Assembly (NCBI GenBank): GCA_900472485.1
Contig: UCII01000006.1
Span: forward strand, 124,001-188,000
Reading direction: 5' to 3'
Length of the DNA: 64,000 nt
Source of the DNA: Hyphomicrobiales bacterium
GTDB lineage: Bacteria; Pseudomonadota; Alphaproteobacteria; Rhizobiales; Rhizobiaceae
The notes beneath the pieces are model-generated. The model was not told where the DNA came from and made no database searches. It saw only the letters and a program-made list of their open reading frames with translations. Shown one piece after another: positions 16,420 to 25,316 of the stretch (positions are counted from its first letter, which is position 1; each line of letters begins with the position of its first letter). The translations under genes and the position numbers were made by a program.

Positions 16420-17820
16420 CTATTCTGCAGCCTGATAATTTGCGGCCCTGGTGGCCGACGAACGCGGGCCAACGGCTGCAAGCAGCGTGATGGCGGCAGC
16501 GAGGATCGTCACGAAACCGATGCCGGCAATATAGGGGTTCCAGCCGAAGCTCGGAGCCGCACTGAAGACGGCTGACGCCGCCGCCAGGATGATGCCGCCG
16601 CCGATCTGGAAGGAAGCAAACAGCATGCCCGAAGCCAGACCGGATTCATCGTCGCCGACGTCGGAGAGGGCCGCAACCTGGATCGACGGATAGGTCATGG
16701 CATAGCCGACGCCAAGCAGAAGCTGCGAAATGGCGACGAGCACCATCGTGTCGATCTGGCCGGCCGACAGTACCCAGAAGAGATAGCTGATGGCCTGCAA
16801 CCCCACGCCGAAGGTCATAAGCAGGGTCGTACCGCGATTCTGGCCGATCGTTGCAAAACGTGGTGCCAGGAACATCACGCAGGTGCCGCCGATGGCGAAA
16901 GCGAAGCCGGTGGCGAAGGCCGACCAGCCGACGACGGTCTGGTAATAGAGCGTCGCGATGAACTGGAAGCCGACATAGGCTCCCTGGTACAGCGCAGCGA
17001 CGGCATTGGCATGGCTGAGCTTGGTGCGGCGGAACATGGCGAGCGGCACCATCGGATCATGATGGCGCGACTCCACGATCAGGAACAGCACGATGAGGAT
17101 CGATGCGGCGAGGAGCGAACCCCAGGTCGCGAAGGCCTGCCAGCCATCGGCGGCGGCATTGGTGACGCCGAAGACGAAGAGCAGCAGGCCGGGGGTGATC
17201 GTCAGGGCGCCGGCCCAATCGAAGCGAGCGCGTGGGCCGCTCCGCTTATGGTCGGCCGGCAGGACAAGCGGGGCAATGATCAGCGCCAGGATGGCAACGG
17301 GAGCACCCATGACGAGGGTCGCGCGCCAGCTGATGAGGGTTGCCGCTCCACCCAGCACCATGCCGAGCACGAAGCCGGCCGCACCGGTGGATGAGAAGAC
17401 GCCGAGCGCCTTGGCGCGGGCATTGCCTTCGCCGAAGACGGAGAGAAGGAGGGCAAGCGCTGCAGGCGCGGTGAAGGCGGCGGCAATGCCCTTGATCAGA
17501 CGGGCGGCGATCAGGGTCGGCGCGCTGTCGACGAAACCGCCGGCAATGCTGGCGGCAGCAAACACGCCAAGCGACCAGAGGAAGACGCGGCGATGGCCGA
17601 AGAGATCGGCAACGCGGCCGCCGAGCAGCAGAAAGCCGCCGTAGCCGAGCACATAGGCGCTGACGGCCCATTGCAGCGAGGTCGCCTGCATGCCTAGCTC
17701 TTTCTGGATTGCGGGCAGGGCCACGCCAATGGTGGAGACGTCCATGGCGTCGAGGAAATTGGCGGCGCATAGCAGCAGCAACGCCAATCCCGCCCCGCTT
17801 CGGGTTTGGGAAGAAGTCAT
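16420..17820 (-). CDS. MFS transporter, DHA2-like drug exporter family
   Basis: 466 residues with about 14 hydrophobic helices. The first-loop motif LGGRVADLFGHRRVFL (residues ~66-81) and the helix-1 segment FLDAMDVSTIGVALPAI are characteristic of DHA2 family proton-coupled exporters. The motif C helix appears as GAAGFVLGMVLGGA. It is divergent from a LysR regulator (120-base gap), which probably controls it. The exported compound is unknown. Confidence 0.88.
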   Translation of the reverse strand: MTSSQTRSGAGLALLLLCAANFLDAMDVSTIGVALPAIQKELGMQATSLQWAVSAYVLGYGGFLLLGGRVADLFGHRRVFLWSLGVFAAASIAGGFVDSAPTLIAARLIKGIAAAFTAPAALALLLSVFGEGNARAKALGVFSSTGAAGFVLGMVLGGAATLISWRATLVMGAPVAILALIIAPLVLPADHKRSGPRARFDWAGALTITPGLLLFVFGVTNAAADGWQAFATWGSLLAASILIVLFLIVESRHHDPMVPLAMFRRTKLSHANAVAALYQGAYVGFQFIATLYYQTVVGWSAFATGFAFAIGGTCVMFLAPRFATIGQNRGTTLLMTFGVGLQAISYLFWVLSAGQIDTMVLVAISQLLLGVGYAMTYPSIQVAALSDVGDDESGLASGMLFASFQIGGGIILAAASAVFSAAPSFGWNPYIAGIGFVTILAAAITLLAAVGPRSSATRAANYQAAE

Positions 17821-17914
17821 CGGGATCGTTCCTTTCTAGGCTGCCGGTTCTTGGGAGGGTGAAAGCGGCAGGGAACGAGAAAATGTACATCTTCAAACCC
17901 TATTGCAAATTGAT

Positions 17915-17935
17915 AGTAACCATGTCAGGTATTAC
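17915..17935. promoter_or_regulatory. Imperfect dyad in the MFS/LysR divergent promoter
   Basis: AGTAACC and GGT-A-TTACT arms lie across a 6-base centre, immediately before the LysR start. The position fits a LysR-type autoregulatory site that also controls the exporter; the assignment is inferred. Confidence 0.4.
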
Positions 17936-17940
17936 TGGCG

Positions 17941-18936
17941 ATGATGAATGACGCAACGCTTCGAAAAATCGATCTCAATCTGCTGCTGGCCTTCTCCGTG
18001 CTGATGCAGGAGCGGAATGTGAGCCGCGCGGCGGAACGCTTGTTGCTCGGTCAGCCTGGTCTTTCCGCGGCCCTTCGCCGGCTGCGCGAGACGCTGGATG
18101 ATGAATTGTTCGTGCGCGTCGGGCGCGGCTTGCAGCCGACGCCGCGGGCGCTATCCATCGCGCCGGCGATCGAGGATGCGCTGTCCGGCATCGAGCGCGC
18201 CATCCGCCCGCCGGCAGCCTTCGACCCGGAAAACTGGCACGGCGAGTTCCGCATCGGGCTTTGCGACAATCTCGAATCCTCCTTCTTTGGGCCGCTGGCG
18301 GCGCGGCTGCGCGAGCTCGCGCCGAATGCCCGGCTGACCAGCATTGCCTTCGACCGGCGGGATGCCGTGCGGCTGCTGGACGAGGGCGCCATTGAATTCA
18401 GCATCTCCGTGCATGACGAACCGGCTTCTTGGCATGTTCGCGCGCCGCTGTTCCAACAGGCGTCGCTCTGCATCTACGATGGCGGGCATCTCAAATGTGC
18501 GACGCCGCTGAGCCTGAAGCATTTCGCCAGCGCGCCACATGTGACCGTTTCTGTTGAGGGCGCCATATCTACGGGAGTCGACGTCGCTCTCGCGCGCCTC
18601 GGCCATCGCCGGCAGGTCGTGGCAACGGTCCCCCGCTTTTCCGCATTGCCGTCGACGCTCCGGGCCATTCCAGCCATTGCGACGGTTCCCGAAGCGATTG
18701 CCCGCTGTATGGCGCAGCTGCACGACCTGACGATTTCGGAGCCACCATTCGAGCTGCCGGCCGATCCGGTGACGATGCTCTATCGCCGCGTCGATCAGGC
18801 CGACAGCCGCTCGGTGTGGTTCCGCCGCCTGTTCGTGCAAGTGGTCACGGAAGCGCTTGAGGCGAGCGGGTGTCGCATGGGTGTTTCCACGGATGCCTGC
18901 TGCTACGATCCGCCTGAACTCGCAGAAGCTGTTTGA
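17941..18936 (+). CDS. LysR family transcriptional regulator
   Basis: 331 residues. The winged helix-turn-helix at residues ~8-68 (LNLLLAFSVLMQERNVSRAAERL, SALRRLRETLDDELFVR) is followed by a LysR substrate-binding domain. The leader LRKIDLNLLLAF is of the NodD/LeuO-like branch. It is divergent from the MFS exporter, the likely target. The start could be at either of two adjacent ATGs. The cysteine-containing tail (STDACCYDPPE) is unusual but its role is unknown. Confidence 0.9.
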   Translation: MMNDATLRKIDLNLLLAFSVLMQERNVSRAAERLLLGQPGLSAALRRLRETLDDELFVRVGRGLQPTPRALSIAPAIEDALSGIERAIRPPAAFDPENWHGEFRIGLCDNLESSFFGPLAARLRELAPNARLTSIAFDRRDAVRLLDEGAIEFSISVHDEPASWHVRAPLFQQASLCIYDGGHLKCATPLSLKHFASAPHVTVSVEGAISTGVDVALARLGHRRQVVATVPRFSALPSTLRAIPAIATVPEAIARCMAQLHDLTISEPPFELPADPVTMLYRRVDQADSRSVWFRRLFVQVVTEALEASGCRMGVSTDACCYDPPELAEAV

Positions 18937-18955
18937 CCCTTCGAGTAGAGGCATC

Positions 18956-19474
18956 ATGATCCGTCGTACCTCACGCCTTTCCCTGCGGATGCCGGAAGAG
19001 CGGGATCTCGACTTCGTCACAGCTTTGTTTGCGCGGCCGGAACTGGTCGCCCATAGGCCGGATCCTAGACCGGATTCTCCCGAAGAGAGTGCCCGGCGTC
19101 TCGCTCGGGATCAGGCGCACTGGCGCGTGAACGGCTTCGGGCGCTGGGCGATCGAAACGGAAGGACGGCTGATCGGTTTTGGCGGCGTTACCGTCTCGAC
19201 GGAATTCGAGGGTCTCAATCTCTCCTACCACCTGCATCCCGATTATTGGGGAAGCGGCTATGCAACGGAATTGGTGACGGAGGCATTGGCCTTCGCCTGC
19301 CATGATCTGCGGGCGAAACGCGTTATCGGGCTGGTGCGGCCCGTCAACATTGCCTCCCGGCGCGTTCTGGAAAAATGCGGCTTCGGCTTCGAGCGGGAGG
19401 TCATGCTGCATGGAGCGCCGACCCATCTCCTGTCCTTCAAGTTACCGGTGGCGAGCGCCGGCGAACAGGACTAG
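18956..19474 (+). CDS. GNAT family N-acetyltransferase, RimJ/RimL type
   Basis: 172 residues from the ATG at 18956, with AGAGG just upstream. It begins with the ligand strand RRTSRLSLRMPEERD, contains the acetyl-CoA loop DYWGSGYATELVTEAL and ends the domain with PVNIASRRVLEKCGF, the RimJ/RimL signature. It follows the LysR gene by 19 bases on the same strand and may be cotranscribed. Its stop overlaps the convergent cupin gene by 4 bases. Confidence 0.86.
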   Translation: MIRRTSRLSLRMPEERDLDFVTALFARPELVAHRPDPRPDSPEESARRLARDQAHWRVNGFGRWAIETEGRLIGFGGVTVSTEFEGLNLSYHLHPDYWGSGYATELVTEALAFACHDLRAKRVIGLVRPVNIASRRVLEKCGFGFEREVMLHGAPTHLLSFKLPVASAGEQD

Positions 19475-19932
19475 CCGTCCGGATAGGGCATGCCGTCCTT
19501 ATGCACGAAACGGCCGTCCGTGCTGGAGCTCATCATGTCGACGTCCGAGCAGGTGATGAGGTCGGTCGGTGAACGCGTGCCGGCCTCGAGATAGATTGCC
19601 GTGCTATTCGATTTGTTGATCATATGATGGCCGTTGCCGGAGCCCTTCGGGAAGGCCGCGCAATCGCCGGCGCGCAGCACCGTCTCGCCCTCGTCCTCGA
19701 TCAGCGTCAGCTCACCTTCCAGCACATAGACGAATTCATCCTCCTCCGAATGCCAATGCCGCTGGCTCGACCAGTTGCCCGGCGGCAGCCGCATCAGGTT
19801 GACGCCGAAATCCTTGAGGCCGCCTGCATCGCCCAGTCGCTGCCTGACGCGCTCGGCGGAGTGATCATTGAAGGGAGCGGGATAACGCGTGCCCTTGATT
19901 TCCGGCACGGCTGCAACATCGATCTTCGGCAT
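19471..19932 (-). CDS. Cupin-domain protein, capsular/auxin-binding-like
   Basis: 153 residues from the ATG at 19932. The cupin motif 1 is RHWHSEEDEFVYVLEGELTL and motif 2 is AGDCAAFPKGSGNGHHMIN. The protein opens with KIDVAAVPEIKGTRYP, a leader seen in proteobacterial cupins of unknown function. It resembles sugar-binding or isomerase cupins, but no partner gene identifies a pathway. A longer frame to 19995 is possible but less well supported. Confidence 0.83.
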   Translation of the reverse strand: MPKIDVAAVPEIKGTRYPAPFNDHSAERVRQRLGDAGGLKDFGVNLMRLPPGNWSSQRHWHSEEDEFVYVLEGELTLIEDEGETVLRAGDCAAFPKGSGNGHHMINKSNSTAIYLEAGTRSPTDLITCSDVDMMSSSTDGRFVHKDGMPYPDG

Positions 19933-20304
19933 GATGATCCTGCCTGCGATTTGCCAAGGGTGGATATGCTGCTTGTGTGGTTTCAAGTCTAGCAAGACTC
20001 AGTGCTGTCAGTCCAGCAATGTATCTCGTAGAGCATGGCTAATCAGGCTTGGTTGCCTGCTTTGTCACCCAGTTGTCACCTGGTTGTCATCGTTCATACA
20101 CATGTGCGTCGTTTGAGCAACACGCTATATGTAGGTGCTGTCACATATGTTGGGAGCCTTCTTAAATCCTTGTAAAAGCAAAATAGTAAATGCAGCTTAC
20201 TATCCGGAAGCGAGGCCTTGTGCTTCGAGTTGGGCACTGGAACTTGATGTCGAGCACCCCCAGGTTCGTATCTCGCGCAAGTTCGTTTGAAGGATGGAGT
20301 TAGC
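19933..20304. other. 372-base upstream region of the porin gene
   Basis: No gene is supported. The stretch contains three TTGTCA copies (listed separately) about 220 bases before the porin ATG, AT-rich sequence around 20130-20200, and GGATGGAG before the porin start. It probably includes a long untranslated leader. Confidence 0.5.
20062..20089 (+). repeat. Three helically phased TTGTCA direct repeats
   Basis: TTGTCA occurs at 20062, 20073 and 20084, exactly 11 bases apart, with related spacers (CCCAG, CCTGG). Equal spacing places all three on one DNA face, suggesting a regulator that binds as a multimer upstream of the porin. Confidence 0.55.
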
Positions 20305-21405
20305 ATGAACATCAAGAGCTTGCTTATCGGATCTGCTGCTGCCGTCTGCGTCGTATCTGGCGCGCATGCGGCTGATGCTATCGTTGCCGCAGAACCGGAG
20401 CCGCTGGAATATGTGCGCATCTGTGACGCGTTCGGCGCCGGTTACTTTTTCATCCCAGGCACCGAGACCTGCCTGCGCGTCGGCGGCAAGGTCCGCACCG
20501 AAGGTCAGTGGAAGGATCCTTACAATCGCGACAGCAACTTCGGCACCAAGTGGCATACCCGCGCCGAGCTCAACCTCAATACCGCGACCGACACCGAATA
20601 CGGTCCGCTGAAGACCGAGACCATCGTGCGTTGGGATTGGAACGATGGCGGCTCGACCGGCACGAACTTGCTTTGGGCCTATATTACCCTCGGCGGCTTC
20701 ACCGTCGGTAAGACCGATTCTCAGTACAACCAGTTCGTCGGCTATGCCGGCGACGTGATCCAGGACGACGTCATCTATGACGGTCCGTACGAATTGAACC
20801 AGCTGACCTACAACTACGACAGCGGCACGGGCTTCACGGGCGTCATCTCGCTCGAAGACAGCAATTCCGGCACGACCACCAGCGCCTATGGCGGCAGCTG
20901 GCAGCTTTCGAAGGCTGATCACTACGCTCCGAACGTTGTCGCCGGTCTGGGCTACAAGGCCGGCGCCTGGCAGTTCCGCGTGGTCGGCGGTTATGACTCC
21001 ATTGTCGAGGAAGGTGCCATTAAGGCGCGTATCGATGCCGATTTCGGCGTCTTCTCGGCCTTCCTGATGGGTGGCTGGAATACCGATGGCGACAAGCTCA
21101 ACCAGTATGCCGGCTCGAACCAGAACGTCTCGGCCTGCACGACATCCGACGGCGTCGTTCACGGCGCGGATTGTGGTTGGGGTGATTGGGCCGTCTGGGG
21201 CGGCGTCGGCGTTCCGATCAACGACAAGCTGAAGTGGAACGTTCAGCTTGCCTATACCGACTCCAAGATCTTCGAAGCGACCACGAACGTCAAGTTCAAC
21301 CCGGTCAAGAACCTGCTGGTCGAGCCGGAGTTCACCTACGTTCACTATGATCTGCCGAGCGACGATACCTTCTCGGGTATCCTGCGTTTCGAACGGACCT
21401 TCTGA
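20305..21405 (+). CDS. Porin, alphaproteobacterial Porin_2 family
   Basis: 366 residues from the ATG at 20305 (GGATGGAG upstream). A signal peptide ends near residue 22 (SGAHA|A). The mature start (PLEYVRICDAFGAGYFFIPG, then ETCLRVGGKVRTE) is the hallmark of rhizobial porins with a conserved Cys pair. The protein ends in Phe (FERTF), the usual C-terminal signal for BamA-mediated outer-membrane insertion. It forms a trimeric diffusion channel. The gene is monocistronic and likely highly expressed. Confidence 0.95.
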   Translation: MNIKSLLIGSAAAVCVVSGAHAADAIVAAEPEPLEYVRICDAFGAGYFFIPGTETCLRVGGKVRTEGQWKDPYNRDSNFGTKWHTRAELNLNTATDTEYGPLKTETIVRWDWNDGGSTGTNLLWAYITLGGFTVGKTDSQYNQFVGYAGDVIQDDVIYDGPYELNQLTYNYDSGTGFTGVISLEDSNSGTTTSAYGGSWQLSKADHYAPNVVAGLGYKAGAWQFRVVGGYDSIVEEGAIKARIDADFGVFSAFLMGGWNTDGDKLNQYAGSNQNVSACTTSDGVVHGADCGWGDWAVWGGVGVPINDKLKWNVQLAYTDSKIFEATTNVKFNPVKNLLVEPEFTYVHYDLPSDDTFSGILRFERTF

Positions 21406-21438
21406 GGCTTTTGGCCCAGGCTGATCTTCACAGAATGA

Positions 21439-21460
21439 GGCCCGGTCTTCCTATCGGGCC
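21439..21460 (+). terminator. Hairpin terminator after the porin gene
   Basis: GGCCCG pairs with CGGGCC around a 10-base loop, 34 bases beyond the stop, followed by CTATCTATCTT. The stem is short but GC-only. Confidence 0.55.
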
Positions 21461-21692
21461 CTATCTATCTTGACGGACGATTTCTAAATCTCCATCAGCA
21501 TCGCACCCTGCCGACAGGCGCCATGCGATGCATGGTGACCTCCAGCGCAGACGTATCCAGACGGGCGCCAGGTGATCCTTGGCAGTGGTCAAACAGCCGA
21601 TAAGGGAAGTCGGTTCACTGTCACAAATCCAATGCTAATCAACGACTATCTCATTTTCGATAGCGCCCTTCGGCGCGACCAAAGGAAGCCCC

Positions 21693-22004
21693 ATGAAGAC
21701 GATCATCATACTTGCCGCAATTGGAATGTTCTCCACGAACGCGATGGCCATGTCGGCCTACAATTCCAAATCGATGACCTGCGCCGCCGTACATGAAAAG
21801 ATAGCCCAGGAAGGGTCTATCGTGCTGAGATATCCCTCGCACCATCCGGGCCTGATGATGTACAGCCGGACGGTATCGAATTCGATGGCTTGCCTCGGAC
21901 AGGGTTCGATGGCCAGCGCCAGCGTTCCCACGAGTGACGATCCGAGCTGCAAGATCAAGACCTGCAGCTTCGCGACCGGCAAGGGGCCGAACAAGAATCA
22001 TTGA
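21693..22004 (+). CDS. Small secreted cysteine-containing protein, unknown function
   Basis: 103 residues. A signal peptide (hydrophobic residues 3-13, AMA at 17-19) precedes an ~84-residue mature chain with four cysteines (30, 67, 86, 91), enough for two disulfides in the periplasm. The methionine-rich centre (PGLMMYSRT, NSMAC, GSMAS) is notable. I do not recognise the family. It stands alone between the porin and an empty region; the base composition matches the flanking chromosome. Confidence 0.65.
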   Translation: MKTIIILAAIGMFSTNAMAMSAYNSKSMTCAAVHEKIAQEGSIVLRYPSHHPGLMMYSRTVSNSMACLGQGSMASASVPTSDDPSCKIKTCSFATGKGPNKNH

Positions 22005-22388
22005 GGCGTAAGCAGGGTTAATTCGCTCCTACAGGCACAACATCGGCGCGGCAGGATACTCTTCCTGCCGGCGGGTATTGTTGGCGCCCTTGTAGGCCGG
22101 GCTATGTGGCACACCAACGAGGCGCGGCAGGGTCGGCGGAAATTCCTCGGCATCGAACTGCTTTGAGAGGTTCCGTTGCCCTTGGCATGGCCTTCATCGG
22201 GGAGGGCATTGAATGTAGGGAAACCGGCAACGACGGGCCTCATAGCGGGGCTAGCATACCTGGGGCCGCGTGGGACGAAGTGCTATTTCAGAAGTGATTT
22301 CCAGGCGCATCAGTAACTGACATCATCTCAATTAAGGCCGTCTAGTTCGATAACGGCCTTTAAGACTCATAAATAGAGGCAAACACAG
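22005..22388. other. 384-base region without a supported gene
   Basis: Short open frames exist on both strands but none has a ribosome-binding site or protein-like composition. A 7-bp hairpin (GGCAGGA / TCCTGCC, 22050-22069) may end the secreted-protein transcript. The region borders the AT-richer accessory patch. Confidence 0.5.
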
Positions 22389-22817
22389 TTACCGTGTTTC
22401 TTGAAGTTTTTTTAATTTCTTGCCGGTGTCTGGATGCATCATCAGCCTGACTAACACGTCGGCGACCTCCGCTTTGTCAAACGCAGCGAATGCTTGATCG
22501 CTAAAGCGGATGGTCAATGGATACCCTTCGGCAGAGCGCTCTAATTTGGCCAGGAGCAGTCGACTGCTTTTATCATTGGAGTTGGCCGCGGCTAGACCTT
22601 CAAATCCGAATTCATTATTGACGGGCAACAACGGCGCAAAGAAACTTTGGATGCCGCCCTCCATAAAGCGGCCTATACTTATCTGGACCACATCTTTGGT
22701 AACTTCTCGAGTTTGTTTAGCAAGCTCTTCGATAACGGAATTGATTTCACGGTTATTGAGCTCAGCTTGAGTTGCCGACTTTAGCCCAGCAGATATAGCG
22801 CTTCTGAAATCAACCAA
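22389..22817 (-). CDS. Unknown protein, translationally coupled to EEP nuclease
   Basis: 142 residues from the TTG at 22817, which overlaps the end of the upstream nuclease gene by 8 bases; AAGGGG lies upstream inside that gene. A further TTG at 22835 is possible. The N-terminal half is helical and charged (TQAELNNREINSVIEELAKQTREV), the C-terminal half ends in a Lys-rich helix (DTGKKLKKLQ). I see no known domain. The tight coupling implies that it works with the nuclease-fold protein. Base composition is visibly more AT-rich than the neighbours, in line with recent acquisition. Confidence 0.6.
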   Translation of the reverse strand: MVDFRSAISAGLKSATQAELNNREINSVIEELAKQTREVTKDVVQISIGRFMEGGIQSFFAPLLPVNNEFGFEGLAAANSNDKSSRLLLAKLERSAEGYPLTIRFSDQAFAAFDKAEVADVLVRLMMHPDTGKKLKKLQETR

Positions 22818-23703
22818 GATCGATATCCCCTTCAAGAGCCGCGACTACCGGCAAGTGGTCGATATAATCGTTACCGTTTGGTCCGATATTGAGCAACTGC
22901 GATCTGCTGACGATCCCAGTTCTGGTCTCATCCAAATGCCAATTGCTCTTTCCCAGCAGCGATGAGGAGAACATTGCCTGATCAAATACCCTCCATCTGT
23001 GCACCTTGTCTTGTCTGTAGAAGTAAGAGCCAGTGAGATCGGTAGCTGGACTGTTTTTTACATATTTTTCACCGGTTGTAAGAGATCTCCAAAACGGGTT
23101 GTAAAGTAGTCGTGAGTTTTGTTGAGCCATAGCAAGATCTCTGGTCGCGAAAAGCGTGTCGGATAGGGAGGCATTGTAAGGTTCATCGTTGAAATCTCCT
23201 AACACGATGACCTTTTCGCTTCCACTTTCGTTCACTTTGTCGATTTCACTTCTGAGAAATACTGCGATCTTTTCGCGCTCTACCGAATCGGCGCGCAACC
23301 TACTGGGCCAATGCACCAAGAAGATGTGCAAATTAAGTATATCTGAGAATCCAACCTGGAAGTATTGGCATACTTTTCGCGTATGCTGACCTATTGGCTT
23401 GAGACCATAGGTAGAGCCTCCGATTCTTAAACGTTCTCTATTATATATAATTCCCATTCCGAACTGTGCATCGCCATTTTTATTTGTTCTTTCTTCATAA
23501 ACAAAGCGATTGTCATTTGATAATTTCGAGAGTGCATCCATGGTCTCGGAATCAACTTCACCTAAACAGAACAAGTCGATTTCGTCTGCAGTAAGCAGCT
23601 TCACTATCTGCGCAACATACTTAAGGTGTTCGGGATTGTTTTTCTCCCCCCGGTATGGAGCTAGTCGCGTGTTCCACCAACAAATGCTCGTCTTGACTTC
23701 CAC
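22810..23703 (-). CDS. Endonuclease/exonuclease/phosphatase (EEP) family protein
   Basis: 297 residues from the GTG at 23703 (AGGGA upstream); the open frame continues 69 bases further but without a site. EEP metal and catalytic residues are readable: Asn11 (CWWNTR), Glu49 (FCLGEVD), HWPSR in the middle, GDFNDEP (catalytic Asp and Asn) and the terminal DHLPVV (Asp-His pair). The fold covers DNases, inositol phosphatases and sphingomyelinases, and the substrate is unknown. It lacks a signal peptide, so it acts in the cytoplasm. It forms a two-gene unit with the overlapping ORF at 22389. Confidence 0.8.
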   Translation of the reverse strand: MEVKTSICWWNTRLAPYRGEKNNPEHLKYVAQIVKLLTADEIDLFCLGEVDSETMDALSKLSNDNRFVYEERTNKNGDAQFGMGIIYNRERLRIGGSTYGLKPIGQHTRKVCQYFQVGFSDILNLHIFLVHWPSRLRADSVEREKIAVFLRSEIDKVNESGSEKVIVLGDFNDEPYNASLSDTLFATRDLAMAQQNSRLLYNPFWRSLTTGEKYVKNSPATDLTGSYFYRQDKVHRWRVFDQAMFSSSLLGKSNWHLDETRTGIVSRSQLLNIGPNGNDYIDHLPVVAALEGDIDLG

Positions 23704-24118
23704 GGACAATTGCAATCCCTGCTGAATATTAGCGTCGCCGCGCAACATACGGTGGGGTTGCAATTCGTACAACTGGAGTCAAATGCGGAATCCTACGCTT
23801 TTGATAAGTTTGACGACTTGGTTAGCTTGTTTGGCGCGCATTCAATGCATCCACATGTTTGCGTCTCTCGGCCTTCCATTCTTCATCCGGAAAATGTTCC
23901 CAGTACATAGGGAATGACGGAGCGAATATCGCGGGGCATAAACCTTGCTCGTCTCTCATTGCCGCGCGTGAGTTCTTATTATGTTCTAGTTTAGGGTCGA
24001 GTCAAGCCTGATGTCAGATGGCCGGAAAATGCGATTTGGTTGGTAGCCGGGCGCTCGTCAGATTCCATTCCTCAGCGAGCGAAACGGAGCTGTTCAATTG
24101 TAAGCAGAAAAGGTACGA
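23704..24118. other. 415-base AT-rich intergenic region
   Basis: Lies between the divergent EEP gene and the two-TM protein. No gene is supported on either strand. It should contain both promoters. No tRNA fragment or inverted terminal repeat is visible. Confidence 0.5.
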
Positions 24119-24970
24119 ATGCCCATGAATTGGAGATTTCAGGGGGAGGCTGTGGCGACTGCGAAAACTGATGCGAAGGTATCGGGCAACGGTAGTGCCA
24201 TTTTTGCGACGATTATTGCCACAGTGGCTTGGGTAGCCTTCGCAATTTATTACACTTTCCAGAAGCCTTCCGCCGGCGAGCGCCATCCGACAATCTGGTG
24301 CCTCGGAGCAGCCGAGTTTGGATCGTATCTACAAGGGGTGTTTGCAACAATCGGCTTCTTCTGGGTAGCTCTTGCCGTGTACATTCAATCTAAAGAGTTG
24401 CAGCATCAGCGGCGCGAGTTCGAACAAAATAGGAAGGTTATGGAGGCCCAGGTCGAGGAGGCACGAAAACAGGCGGAACTCCTCAAGCTGCAAACTACGC
24501 TACTAATCAAAGCGAATACCGAGGCTGAGACCTTGGCCAAATTCCAAGCTCACGTTTCGCTTCTTGCCACTAGATTGCGTCAATACAACAATGCATTGCA
24601 GTTTGACGTTGGCGAGCCGGGTGAAAATAATAACTATGAACGACAGGTGATGACGCCGCTTTCTCCAATCGCAGTGAGAGAAAAAGATATAACGGATGAT
24701 GGCGATCAAACCCTTATTGCCACTACTACCAACGCGCTTCGTACGGCGACGCGAGACTACCGCATGAAATACCCCAATATCGTTCTGTCGGCGAAATGGC
24801 CGTACAACTTCGTGCGCATCTTCAAGGCTATGGATAGCTGCAGGCAGGAAGCGAAAATGCTTCCGGAAACGAGAGCTGTGCTTGCCGAAGCGTTAGAACT
24901 CAACGCGCTTGGGGAAATTATGGATTGGTTGAAGGACCATACTTCCCAGCTTCCGGTCGATGTTCATTGA
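24119..24970 (+). CDS. Two-TM membrane protein with long coiled coil, unknown function
   Basis: 283 residues. Two membrane helices (about residues 27-47 and 66-88) are followed by a charged coiled coil (residues ~89-140: KELQHQRREFEQ, EEARKQAELLKLQ) and a soluble C-terminal domain. The layout, with the second helix running straight into a Q/E/R-rich heptad region, is shared by a scattered family of accessory-genome proteins. AAAAGG precedes the ATG. It lies directly downstream of the 3' end of tRNA-Arg, a common place for acquired genes. No enzymatic motif is visible. Confidence 0.65.
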   Translation: MPMNWRFQGEAVATAKTDAKVSGNGSAIFATIIATVAWVAFAIYYTFQKPSAGERHPTIWCLGAAEFGSYLQGVFATIGFFWVALAVYIQSKELQHQRREFEQNRKVMEAQVEEARKQAELLKLQTTLLIKANTEAETLAKFQAHVSLLATRLRQYNNALQFDVGEPGENNNYERQVMTPLSPIAVREKDITDDGDQTLIATTTNALRTATRDYRMKYPNIVLSAKWPYNFVRIFKAMDSCRQEAKMLPETRAVLAEALELNALGEIMDWLKDHTSQLPVDVH

Positions 24971-25079
24971 GTATCGCTTGGCTGTACCGAGGCTGATGTC
25001 GGTCCTTATAGGTGCTTCCAATACGCTTGCTGCATCCCGAACCGCGGTTGCGGAGGACGATGTAAGTGGTTGAAATCGT

Positions 25080-25156
25080 TGGCGCACCCGACAGGATTCG
25101 AACCTGTGACCTTTGGAATCGGAATCCAACACTCTATCCAGCTGAGCTACGGGTGC
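25080..25156 (-). tRNA. tRNA-Arg, anticodon CCG
   Basis: A complete cloverleaf is readable on the minus strand: acceptor GCACCCG / CGGGTGC, D arm GCTC...GAGT, anticodon stem TTGGA / TCCAA with loop TTCCGAT (anticodon CCG, reading CGG), T arm ACAGG-TTCGAAT-CCTGT, discriminator G and an encoded CCA. Its 3' end faces the accessory patch. Confidence 0.95.
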
Positions 25157-25266
25157 ATGCCGTGGCGGTTTTGAATCGCCTGTCCGATGGCTGGTTCTTA
25201 GCCTAGGAAGCGCTTGGCTTCAATCGGGAAAATTCAGGAAAGCGTGAGATCGGACATTTTGGTGGG

Positions 25267-25295
25267 GAGGCCGCGGGCTTTTGACGCGCGGCCTC
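25267..25295 (-). terminator. Hairpin downstream of xylG
   Basis: GAGGCCGC pairs with GCGGCCTC (8 bp) around a 13-base loop, 22 bases past the xylG stop. No T tract follows on the minus strand, so efficiency is uncertain. Confidence 0.45.
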
Positions 25296-25316
25296 GGTTT
25301 CGGTGGCCGGATCGGC

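Noticed and set aside
23000..25160. Integration site (att) repeat of the tRNA-Arg 3' end
   Set aside because: I looked for a second copy of the T-arm/acceptor sequence on the far side of the accessory patch and did not find one, nor any integrase gene, so no element boundary can be called.
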